Positions 44,164 through 51,833 of a stretch of DNA of 64,000 nucleotides are shown here, piece by piece. The notes under the pieces are model-generated. The model was not told where the DNA came from. It saw only the letters and a list, made by a program, of their open reading frames with translations, and searched no databases. Each line of letters starts with the position of its first letter. Position 1 is the first letter of the stretch. Source of the DNA: Desulfobacteraceae bacterium RAAP-1 (GTDB lineage: Bacteria; Desulfobacterota; Desulfobacteria; Desulfobacterales; Desulfatirhabdiaceae); assembly GCA_001443525.1 (NCBI GenBank), contig LKPX01000002.1, positions 28,059-92,058 of the forward strand, written 5' to 3'. The position numbers were made by a program, and so were the translations under genes.

Positions 44164-45530
44164 ACAGATTTCCTTCTGAAGCGTTCTTTGGGAGGGTTGA
44201 AATAGCCGTGCGATACGCCTGGAAAATACCGGCGCACCGCCGCGATGGCTTCCGCCATTCCGGCCGGACCGGTATGATCCGCCGCGGCATTCATCGCGCC
44301 CAGATACCGGAGGGGATCAAAATTCAGATTTCTCCACTGAATAAAGTGAACAGGATGACGTGTCAGAAAATCCGACAGCGCTTTCATTTCTTCCGGCGTG
44401 TCCGTAAAGCCCGGACAGTTCAGATAATTGATGGCCACATGGATGCCGCGTTCAATGGCCAGATCGATACTGGCCAGCACATCCTCGAAGTGATAGCCCC
44501 GGGGACGAAAATAGGCTTCATAACAAGACTTCCGGACGCTGTTCATGCTGACGCGCATGCTGTCTATCCCCGCATCTATCAGTTGCATCAGCGCGTTCGT
44601 GAGGCTGGCGTTGGTGTTGACGTTGATGGTGCCATCGGATGTCTGCGAGCGTATCCGCCGAACCGCGGGCGCAATAACGGCTGCCGCAAGGAGCGGATCA
44701 CCTTCGCAGCCCTGTCCGAAACTGACCACCGCAGATTTTACTCTCTGAATGTGATACAGAGCGATTTCCGCGATTTCATCCGGTGTCGGGGTAAAAGATA
44801 TTCTTTCCTGGCTGTGATGGACATTGCCTTCGGTCTGAAGCGACAGACATCCCAGACACCGGGCGTTACAGTTTTGGGATGAAGGCAGCGGCGCTTCGTA
44901 TCTGCCCAGAAAAAAATTTTTGCCGGCAGGACAGCCGTATGTCAGAGCGCAGTGTTCCAGATGCGCCCTGAGTCTGTTGCCGGAAAGTTCCTTTCTGAGC
45001 CGTTTGACGCCTCGAACAACAGCTTCGGTTTTCATAAACCGCAAATCCTGCCGGGGCTCATCGTCCACCAGGATCACGGCGGAATGAAAAGCGCCGCCGC
45101 GCCATCCCACGGCTCCGTATGAAAAGAGCGGAAGCATGACGGCGCCGGGTTTTTCCTGATATGCGCAGTTATGGGATATCACATAGCCCGGAGAATTAAA
45201 CGCCGCCACCGGAAACAGCGGCATCCCCGGTTCATGAGGGTTTTCGGGAACCGCTTCGATCCGGCCGGTGACCAGATTGTACAGCATGGGGATACGGTCC
45301 GGAAGAAACATCAACTCGCTGCCGTAAGGCATTTCCAGGGCATCGGCGGCGTTCAGCGGCGCCAGCAGCGGCCCCTCCATGCCCACAGCCGCATACCCCT
45401 CCAGATCGAAAATATTGCCGTGACTGTCTGCGGCCACGGCTGTCAAAAGCGAATGCTCGGCGTGTGACGGCGACCGTAGTGACTTCCGTTTGTGCGCGGA
45501 TCGCCTCTGTTTGGGTTCGGAGTATGTCAC
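44160..45530 (-). CDS. Radical SAM protein of unknown substrate
   Basis: A 456-residue protein with an N-terminal domain of about 210 residues (includes NIFDLEGYAAVGMEGPLLAP) and a radical SAM domain. The cluster motif is C-x3-C-x2-C in NCNARCLGC, followed by the SAM-binding SFGQGCEGDP and NVNTNASL regions. No SPASM-type Cys cluster is evident at the C terminus. Substrate unknown; similar stand-alone proteins occur in Desulfobacterota. Start is a GTG at 45530 with AGGAGG 12 bases upstream, inside the helicase stop. Coupled to prmA by an ATGA overlap. Confidence 0.85.
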   Translation of the reverse strand: MTYSEPKQRRSAHKRKSLRSPSHAEHSLLTAVAADSHGNIFDLEGYAAVGMEGPLLAPLNAADALEMPYGSELMFLPDRIPMLYNLVTGRIEAVPENPHEPGMPLFPVAAFNSPGYVISHNCAYQEKPGAVMLPLFSYGAVGWRGGAFHSAVILVDDEPRQDLRFMKTEAVVRGVKRLRKELSGNRLRAHLEHCALTYGCPAGKNFFLGRYEAPLPSSQNCNARCLGCLSLQTEGNVHHSQERISFTPTPDEIAEIALYHIQRVKSAVVSFGQGCEGDPLLAAAVIAPAVRRIRSQTSDGTINVNTNASLTNALMQLIDAGIDSMRVSMNSVRKSCYEAYFRPRGYHFEDVLASIDLAIERGIHVAINYLNCPGFTDTPEEMKALSDFLTRHPVHFIQWRNLNFDPLRYLGAMNAAADHTGPAGMAEAIAAVRRYFPGVSHGYFNPPKERFRRKSV

Positions 45531-45535
45531 CGGGT

Positions 45536-46918
45536 TTAGTATCCTCCTGAATAAACGGCCTGCCGGGCACTGGCTGCAGCCTGAAGCACTCCCACATGAC
45601 CATCCACATAATCAAAAATCTGCGCCTGAGCCTTGCCGGGTGACGGACGCAGCACCCGTCCGATGTATTGCAGCACTCTGCCGCTGAAACGTACCGGTGT
45701 CGTCAAAAAAAGTGTGGACAGATTCGGGCAATCGAAGCCTTCCCCGATCAACTGCCCGGTGGCGATGAGTACCCGGACATCGCCTTCGGACAGCCGTTTC
45801 AGTATCTCGGCGCGTTCCCGGATATCCACATCGCCGGTTAAAACCTCGGCTGCGATTTTATAGCGATATGTCAGAATGGCTTTCAGCGTTTCACAATGAT
45901 GTTTTCTGTCGGACAGAACCAGGCATATCCCATCCGCTTTTTCCGCTTCCGTTGCAACATCCGCGGCGATCATATGATTGCGCCGGTCATCCGCCGTGAG
46001 TTCGGCCAGCATCTTGCTGTACGAGGTTGTCGGGTCATGATACGGCCTGAATTCCGTCTGCCGTATCATAACCTTGGCATCCAATATGTCGCCGGCCGCC
46101 ACCAGCGCTTTTTTGTCGATGGCGTACTGAATATCACCCAGATGCCAGAATATCAGGTTGGACAGATTATCACGACGCCACGGGGTTGCCGAAAGCCCCA
46201 GCATATATTGTGCGTCGAAAAAACTGACCGCTTCTGTAAAGGTGCGGCTGGGACAGCGGTGGCATTCATCCACGATCAGAAACCCGATCTGCGGTGATAT
46301 TTCCGCCGCACATTTATAAAGCGACTGCACCAGCGCCACCGTGATTTCGGCGCCGACTTTCTTCTTCCCTCCGCCGATCATGCCGATATCCGCCGCTTCG
46401 ATGCCCAGAAACGTTTCAAGACGCTGGACCCACTGGGTGGCCAGTTCCCGTGTGTGAACGATGATCAGAGCGGACTGACGCCGCATGGCGATCATAGCAA
46501 TGGCCATGATGGTTTTACCGGATCCGGTGGGCGCAGCCAGCGTCCCGAAATGCTTTTCTTGCAGTGCATTGACCGCAGCGTCCTGAAAAGGTTTTAATGC
46601 GCCACTGAACGTGAAATTGACAGGTGGCAGGGTTCTTCGGCGATCCTCAATGACATATGCAATGTCGTACTGCCGGCAGCTTCGAATCAGACGGCCCATA
46701 TATCCCCGCGGTATCCGAAGATCGCCGGAATCCGTCCGGCTGTAAAAGCAGAGCGTCTTGGGGGTCTGCTGATTCCATCGGCCCATCCGGTTGTTTTCAA
46801 TCCATTTGGGATTCGGAATTTCAAGCGTTGACGTCAACAGCCTGTCCAGCACCGGTGGAACAAAAGTCATCTGAATATCTCTGCCGAGAATGATATGCAC
46901 CGGTGTTATGGACGGCAT
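45536..46918 (-). CDS. SF2 DEAD/DEAH-box helicase (XPB-like)
   Basis: A 460-residue superfamily 2 helicase. An N-terminal domain (about 1-105) is followed by Walker A AAPTGSGKTIMA, motif II DECHR, motif III LSATPWRRD and the C-terminal motifs LIATGQLIGEGFDCPN and QYIGRVLRPSPGKAQ. The compact two-domain form resembles bacterial XPB/RAD25-type helicases rather than RecQ or UvrB. Nucleic acid substrate unknown. The ATG at 46918 overlaps the upstream Cys-rich gene by 13 bases; an alternative ATG lies at 46870. Confidence 0.92.
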   Translation of the reverse strand: MPSITPVHIILGRDIQMTFVPPVLDRLLTSTLEIPNPKWIENNRMGRWNQQTPKTLCFYSRTDSGDLRIPRGYMGRLIRSCRQYDIAYVIEDRRRTLPPVNFTFSGALKPFQDAAVNALQEKHFGTLAAPTGSGKTIMAIAMIAMRRQSALIIVHTRELATQWVQRLETFLGIEAADIGMIGGGKKKVGAEITVALVQSLYKCAAEISPQIGFLIVDECHRCPSRTFTEAVSFFDAQYMLGLSATPWRRDNLSNLIFWHLGDIQYAIDKKALVAAGDILDAKVMIRQTEFRPYHDPTTSYSKMLAELTADDRRNHMIAADVATEAEKADGICLVLSDRKHHCETLKAILTYRYKIAAEVLTGDVDIRERAEILKRLSEGDVRVLIATGQLIGEGFDCPNLSTLFLTTPVRFSGRVLQYIGRVLRPSPGKAQAQIFDYVDGHVGVLQAAASARQAVYSGGY

Positions 46919-47559
46919 GGCGCAGTGATGGAAAGCAGCCCGGCCTGTTTCTTGACGCGCAAAAGCCCCGGGCTGTTGTGAAAGTACATCAGGGAAGAGC
47001 TGCAGCCTGACGCCATAAAAATTTCCTCTATCACGTCAAAGAGAACCTGGTGATCCGGCCACGTAAAATACTGTTTGCGCATCTTGAGGGATTCCCACTG
47101 CTCTGTAATTTCGGGGTTTCTGGAAAACACGCTGGCAGCGGCAGCGTCGCACAGGAACATTTCACAGCCGATCGGTTTGATTCGCCACAGGCATCCGTCG
47201 GCCCCCAGATACACGCATTTACTGCCGGCGCCGGGAGCGTAAAGGACGGACAAAAGAGCATTGAGGTCATCGGGCGATGAAAACAGAGCGTTGATCACGA
47301 CATCCGCAAAGAACGTAATGATGCCTTCCTTCTGGCAACATGCACTGAGCCTGTTTCGGTAGCATTTCTGTGTGCAGGTTTCCGCAAAAAAAGCGCGCAG
47401 AAAGATATCGACCTCGTTCCGGAAGGACAGATATTCAGCGCATCGGGTCTTCAGCGCTTCAATGGCATCGGCGGAGAGCTCTCGCAGATGTTCTGTTACC
47501 ATCGAAACAGCGTCATACTGCTCCTGCTGATAGGAGCTGATGGCGTTCAGTGGCTGCAT
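46906..47559 (-). CDS. Cys-rich protein, possible YkgJ-type metal-cluster protein
   Basis: About 217 residues with scattered Cys: CTQKCYRNRLSACCQKEG, SKCVYLGADGCLWRIKPIGCEMFLC and a later SGCSSS. The GCLWR-KP-GCEMFLC pattern recalls YkgJ/DUF-type proteins with a zinc or iron-sulfur site (Cx..CP..RP..C), but I am not certain. The start is unclear: ATG at 47559 or at 47586, both overlapping the NifX-like gene. It is sandwiched between the NifX-like and helicase genes. Confidence 0.65.
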   Translation of the reverse strand: MQPLNAISSYQQEQYDAVSMVTEHLRELSADAIEALKTRCAEYLSFRNEVDIFLRAFFAETCTQKCYRNRLSACCQKEGIITFFADVVINALFSSPDDLNALLSVLYAPGAGSKCVYLGADGCLWRIKPIGCEMFLCDAAAASVFSRNPEITEQWESLKMRKQYFTWPDHQVLFDVIEEIFMASGCSSSLMYFHNSPGLLRVKKQAGLLSITAPCRP

Positions 47560-47927
47560 TCTCCGTCTGGCCCATGACCGGAACATGTGAAATCCATATT
47601 GAATTCAATGAGCCTGTTGGTTTTAATCCGTTCGAGATTTTCAGACACCGTTCCTTCGGAGGCCCTGTACACCTTGATACCGGCATCCAGAAGTTTCTGA
47701 AGAGCCCCCTTACCGATACCGCCCACCACAATGGCGTCCGCCGGTGTTCCATTCAGCGCCTTCAGCGGCTGGCACTGTCCGTGAACATGATCCCGGTCCG
47801 GGTTGACAACGGTTTCAAAGGTACTGGTTTCGGTATCTGCAACAATAAAAAACACCGCTGAACCAAAATGGTTGTAAACGGTGCTTTCCAGACCAAAATT
47901 CTGCTGAGTTGGAAATGCGACTTTCAT
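47547..47927 (-). CDS. NifX/NafY-family metal-cofactor carrier-like protein
   Basis: A 126-residue protein of the dinitrogenase iron-molybdenum cofactor family. It has MKVAFPTQQNFGLESTVYNHFGSA at the N terminus (shown by its VAFPT and HFG cores), the central DAIVVGGIGKGALQKLLDAGIKVY, and a C-terminal Cys/His tail TCSGHGPDGECSH that could bind metal. No nif genes are present, so a role in general iron-sulfur or metal-cluster trafficking is more likely than nitrogen fixation. First gene of its operon. Confidence 0.9.
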   Translation of the reverse strand: MKVAFPTQQNFGLESTVYNHFGSAVFFIVADTETSTFETVVNPDRDHVHGQCQPLKALNGTPADAIVVGGIGKGALQKLLDAGIKVYRASEGTVSENLERIKTNRLIEFNMDFTCSGHGPDGECSH

Positions 47928-48288
47928 GATGTATCCTTAATTGTAAATAATGGAAGAATGCTACGGTAGAGCGATCTCCGCCCGAACCTGTTGGCTATTC
48001 ATAACAGTATTGTGAAAATGTATCAACAATTCTCGTTTACGACTGCCCGGACACCCATTTCAGCGCCCGGCCCAACAATCGTCAAAACACGAGGAAGTTT
48101 TTTGACGGTTCAGAGGATATAAGACAGACCATCGCATTGAGTGATCTTCCTCCCAAACGTCTGTTTTGCGAAAAATGGGAAAATATGCTAATGGGGTTCT
48201 TCAGATTTGTTCAGGTTGGATCGCAGCGATGCCATTGCCAACGGGCAGGGAATAAGCGGATACCCAATATAAAAAGGAGAATCGTTTC
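47928..48288. other. Divergent intergenic region (361 bases)
   Basis: Lies between the NifX-like gene (minus) and a lipoprotein gene (plus). I see no gene. It holds the inverted repeat CGTCAAAA (48080-48087) / TTTTGACG (48100-48107) with a 12-base loop, and AAAAAGGAG at the lipoprotein ribosome site. Confidence 0.5.
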
Positions 48289-48798
48289 ATGCAAATCAAC
48301 AGACATATCCATGCATTCTGGGCAACAGCCATCTGTATTATCGCCGCGCTCGTGCTGAATGCGTGCGGCGGCAGACTCTTCACTTACAAGGGCGACACGG
48401 TTACCCGGAAAAACATGAAAGTGACGCTTCAGGACGGAGAGCAGAAAGGGGAATGGAAAACCGATGAACTGGCGGTATTTTATCATTACGAAAAAGCCTC
48501 CGATACGCTGAAAATGTCAGGAAATGTAACACTGCTTGCCGGAGCGACAGCATTCAATATTGTCAAACAGCTTTCAGTGTATTTACTGTTTCTAGACGCC
48601 AATGGCATGGTGCTGGATGATCCACAGATCTTTTCATCCGGAAATTTCCAGGATTACAGCATGCTTTCCAGAACATTCGACAAATCGCTCATCATACCCC
48701 AGGGAACGCAGTCGATTTCGTTCGCTTACACAGGTGAACTCTTTAATTCTGGAACAGGGGGACAGACCGGCTGCAACATCTCGAATTCACCCAAATGA
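48289..48798 (+). CDS. Lipoprotein of unknown function (169 aa)
   Basis: Signal peptide with lipobox LNAC near residue 26 (ICIIAALVLNACGG), so a mature lipid-anchored protein of about 144 residues. The mature part is predicted to be beta-rich (LAVFYHYEKASDTLKMSGNV, QLSVYLLFLDANGMVLDD) and has no domain I recognise. AAAAAGGAG precedes the ATG at 48289. Its 3' end converges with the KptA-like gene, overlapping by 12 bases. Confidence 0.8.
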   Translation: MQINRHIHAFWATAICIIAALVLNACGGRLFTYKGDTVTRKNMKVTLQDGEQKGEWKTDELAVFYHYEKASDTLKMSGNVTLLAGATAFNIVKQLSVYLLFLDANGMVLDDPQIFSSGNFQDYSMLSRTFDKSLIIPQGTQSISFAYTGELFNSGTGGQTGCNISNSPK

Positions 48799-49521
48799 TT
48801 CTTTTTCCCCCCGGTGATGTTTACGCTCCTTTTTCCAGAGAATTTCTTTTTTCTGCCCCTTGCCTTTTGAAACCGGCCGGGTTCCTTTTTCGATATCCAG
48901 AATGAAACTGCCGGGTGTTGCAGGTTTCAGGGGCGGCGGCGCGGCTTCACGAACAGTACCCTTTTCTGGAGACAGCGCCGGCCCGGTAAAACATCCCGCG
49001 GGAATATAACCGGCAGTAAAGATATGGATTCCGGCATGATAAAAGATAACACCCTGTTCCATGGATTTCTGACAGTGAACCGTCAGAAGAACCGGTTTAG
49101 GATCGCTTCGTTTTCCGATCCGAAGCGCCATATCCTTGTCTGAAGACAAAACAACCCAGGGATCGGCGGCAGGCGCCATACCCTTTTCGAGAACGTGTGC
49201 ATAGGCTTTCCGGCGCACGCATCCATACAGCAGCTTTGGAAGATTTATTGCCACTGTTCGTTTGGGAAGTTGGCTGCGATCTGTGGCGCGGATACGATTG
49301 CCGCTGATTTCAAGAGGAACACCCGGCATTGTCATCAGAATTTCATGAATATAAGACTCCCGGACAAAACGCCAGTCTTGTTCTTCACACACTGCTTTCA
49401 GGAGCCTATCCACAGAAACAAATCCTTCGGGATCCAGGATCAGGCCCAATTCATCCGGCCTTCTTCCAAGTACATATGTTAAAAATTTTACAAGCTGATC
49501 AGAAACCCTGTGGTGCTTCAT
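48787..49521 (-). CDS. KptA/Tpt1-like protein with altered active site
   Basis: The first half resembles RNA 2'-phosphotransferase (KptA), which removes a 2'-phosphate from RNA with NAD. It has LVKFLTYVLGRRPDELGL (family: LRHxP-x-G-L), DPEGFVSVDRLLKAV and NRIRAT. Key motifs differ: IRAxxGHS reads IRATDRSQ, and the LYHGT strand reads LLYGCVRR, so the catalytic His is missing. The C-terminal half (GIHIFTAGYIPAGCF, then a Lys-rich tail of about 60 residues) is longer than usual. I read it as a divergent subfamily, not as a dead gene, since the reading frame is clean. Confidence 0.75.
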   Translation of the reverse strand: MKHHRVSDQLVKFLTYVLGRRPDELGLILDPEGFVSVDRLLKAVCEEQDWRFVRESYIHEILMTMPGVPLEISGNRIRATDRSQLPKRTVAINLPKLLYGCVRRKAYAHVLEKGMAPAADPWVVLSSDKDMALRIGKRSDPKPVLLTVHCQKSMEQGVIFYHAGIHIFTAGYIPAGCFTGPALSPEKGTVREAAPPPLKPATPGSFILDIEKGTRPVSKGKGQKKEILWKKERKHHRGEKESFG

Positions 49522-49612
49522 AGCTCACGGATATCTCTAAAAACATTATTTATATCAACACGATAAACCATTATCGATGTATTCAGGTTTATCAAAAAGG
49601 AATCAACTGCCC

Positions 49613-51103
49613 ATGATCGTAACTATATCATCGGATGATCTGCAAAGTAAACCCTGCGACATTCTGGTCATCCCTGTTTGTGAGGATGCGGATATCTATC
49701 CCGCAGACTTTATTCCGGAACTGATGCAACAGGCCAGAGCCCTCAAAGAGTTCAACGGCGCGGACGGCGACAGAATTGTTTTTTACGCGCCGTCCGGAAT
49801 TCAGGCGGCTCAGATCATGTTTGTCGGGCTAGGCCCCAAAGGCGGACTGGATGCCGAATCTTTCCGGAAAGCCTGCGGCGCGGCTGTCAAAAAATGCATT
49901 CAGAAAGAAATGTCGACAGCGTGTTTTGTGATTCCTGATGCGAACGATCTGCCCATTGGATGTGATGAACGACTGAAAGCCATGATCGAAGGCGCATACC
50001 TGGGAAATTATCAGTATGACCTGTTCAAAAATCCCAAACATTCATCCCTCGAAACCCTGATATTTTCAGTGCCGACTGCCATGTTATCCCGGGCAGACGA
50101 TCTATCACGGAAGGTCACGGCCATTTGCGACGGCGTTATTCTGGCTCGCCAATGGGTCACCACCCCGCCCAATCTGAAACGGCCCGAACAATTCGCCGAA
50201 ATGATAACCTCTTTGGCGCAAGCGCAGCACCTTCATATCGAAACACTGGATCACACGGAGCTCAGAGAAAAAGGGTTCGGAGCGCTTCTCGCGGTGGCTG
50301 CAGGCAGCGATGTCAGCGCCCGCATGGTAATACTGGAACATCGGCCACCCCGCTTTCAGAAAACCATCGCCCTGGCAGGCAAAGGCGTTACTTTCGATTC
50401 CGGCGGCATCAACCTGAAGCAGCCTATCTCTCTCGAAGACATGAAAATGGACATGGCCGGCGCTGCGGCGGTAGCTGCAACGCTGATCACCGCCGCCCGG
50501 CTGAACCTGCCCGTCCGATTGATCGGAGCGCTTCCGATTGTAGAAAACATGCCGTCCGGCACAGCAACCCGGCCCGGAGACGTTGTGAAAAGTTTCTCCG
50601 GGAAAACCATCGAAATCGGCAACACAGACGCTGAAGGCAGGCTGATTCTGGCGGATACTCTGTCCTACATCATTCAGACCTGCACCCCCGATGTGGTGAT
50701 GGATCTGGCGACATTGACCGGCGCCTGTGTGATCGGACTCGGAGAAAAAATCGCCGGCGTATTTTCATACGATAACGCCCTGGCGGGATCTCTGGTGACA
50801 TCCGGTCACAACACGTTCGAACGCTGCTGGCAAATGCCGCTCCCGGAAGATTACAAGGATTATTTAAAAAGCGAAATTGCGGATATCTGCAACAAGAGTC
50901 ATTCCAAGTGGGGGGGCGCCATTACCGCAGCGCTGTTTCTGTCTGAATTCACGCAAAACACCCGATGGGCGCACATCGATATCGCAGGGCCTGCGTTCAT
51001 TAAAAAAGACACACCCTATTGCATTGCAGGCGGAACCGGTTTCGGCGTCCGTCTGCTGTGTGACTGGCTTGAAAAAGAAGCGGAAAATCAGGGCTGTTCA
51101 TGA
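49613..51103 (+). CDS. pepA: Leucyl aminopeptidase (M17)
   Basis: Di-metal cytosolic aminopeptidase. The 496-residue protein has the N-terminal macro-like domain. The C-terminal catalytic domain follows with VGLGPKGG, AGKGVTFDSGGINLKQ (metal Lys/Asp), ENMPSGTATRPGDVV and the signature NTDAEGRLILAD. Start is uncertain: ATG at 49613 gives MIVTISSDD, with AAGGA 12 bases upstream; an ATG 12 codons earlier is possible. It converges on nrdG with a 34-base gap. Confidence 0.95.
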   Translation: MIVTISSDDLQSKPCDILVIPVCEDADIYPADFIPELMQQARALKEFNGADGDRIVFYAPSGIQAAQIMFVGLGPKGGLDAESFRKACGAAVKKCIQKEMSTACFVIPDANDLPIGCDERLKAMIEGAYLGNYQYDLFKNPKHSSLETLIFSVPTAMLSRADDLSRKVTAICDGVILARQWVTTPPNLKRPEQFAEMITSLAQAQHLHIETLDHTELREKGFGALLAVAAGSDVSARMVILEHRPPRFQKTIALAGKGVTFDSGGINLKQPISLEDMKMDMAGAAAVAATLITAARLNLPVRLIGALPIVENMPSGTATRPGDVVKSFSGKTIEIGNTDAEGRLILADTLSYIIQTCTPDVVMDLATLTGACVIGLGEKIAGVFSYDNALAGSLVTSGHNTFERCWQMPLPEDYKDYLKSEIADICNKSHSKWGGAITAALFLSEFTQNTRWAHIDIAGPAFIKKDTPYCIAGGTGFGVRLLCDWLEKEAENQGCS

Positions 51104-51137
51104 CAGCTCTGCAAGCGCTCTCTTGACGGAACGTCTG

Positions 51138-51830
51138 TTATCGGACGATACACTCCTTGACCCGTTTCTCTGCAATACGCTGAAAGCGCTGAAGCTCATT
51201 TTCTGTGACATCCCAGTCCGTTTTTTCAAAAAACGCCGGGTCCAGCACGTGAGAGGGTCTGCACCGCTGTAACGCATAGCGGTCAGCCCCTGCAATCAAC
51301 TCGCAGATACCCTCCACCACAGCCTCAGTAACCAGCGGACGGATACAGGTCGTCCTGAACTCATGAGCGATACCGGAAGTCAGAATCAACCGGATGCTGG
51401 TTTTAATGACTTCCGGCTGACCGTCTTTCTGGATAAAACGGAGATAGTTTTCAGGCGTTGTCTTGACATCCATGGCCACATAATCCACCAGATTTTCATC
51501 GATGAGACGCTCTAAAACATCCGGCCGGCTGCCGTTGGTATCCATTTTGATGGCATATCCTGTCGCCCGGATTTTTCTGCAGACCTCCATCACTTCCGGA
51601 TGAAGACACGGCTCACCACCCGTAATGACCACCCCTTCCAAAAAGGTCTTACGCTGTCTGAGAAAATCCCAGACAACGTCTTCCGGCCAGGCTTCCACCA
51701 CCTGTCCCCTGGCCAGCTCCGGATTATGGCAGTAAGGGCAACGGAAATTGCATCCAGGAAAGAAAAGAACACAACTTATCCTGCCGGGATAATCAATCAG
51801 TGAATTTTTCTGAAGCCCTCCAAAAATCAT
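51138..51830 (-). CDS. nrdG: Anaerobic ribonucleotide reductase-activating protein
   Basis: Radical SAM activase that generates the glycyl radical of NrdD. The 230-residue protein begins MIFGGLQKNSLIDYPGRISC. The cluster motif C27-NFR-C31-PY-C34 is followed by VVITGGEPCLHPEV and the YAIKMDTNGS strand. It follows nrdD by 3 bases. At 230 residues it is longer than enteric NrdG, as common in anaerobes. Confidence 0.93.
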   Translation of the reverse strand: MIFGGLQKNSLIDYPGRISCVLFFPGCNFRCPYCHNPELARGQVVEAWPEDVVWDFLRQRKTFLEGVVITGGEPCLHPEVMEVCRKIRATGYAIKMDTNGSRPDVLERLIDENLVDYVAMDVKTTPENYLRFIQKDGQPEVIKTSIRLILTSGIAHEFRTTCIRPLVTEAVVEGICELIAGADRYALQRCRPSHVLDPAFFEKTDWDVTENELQRFQRIAEKRVKECIVR

Positions 51831-51833
51831 CGG

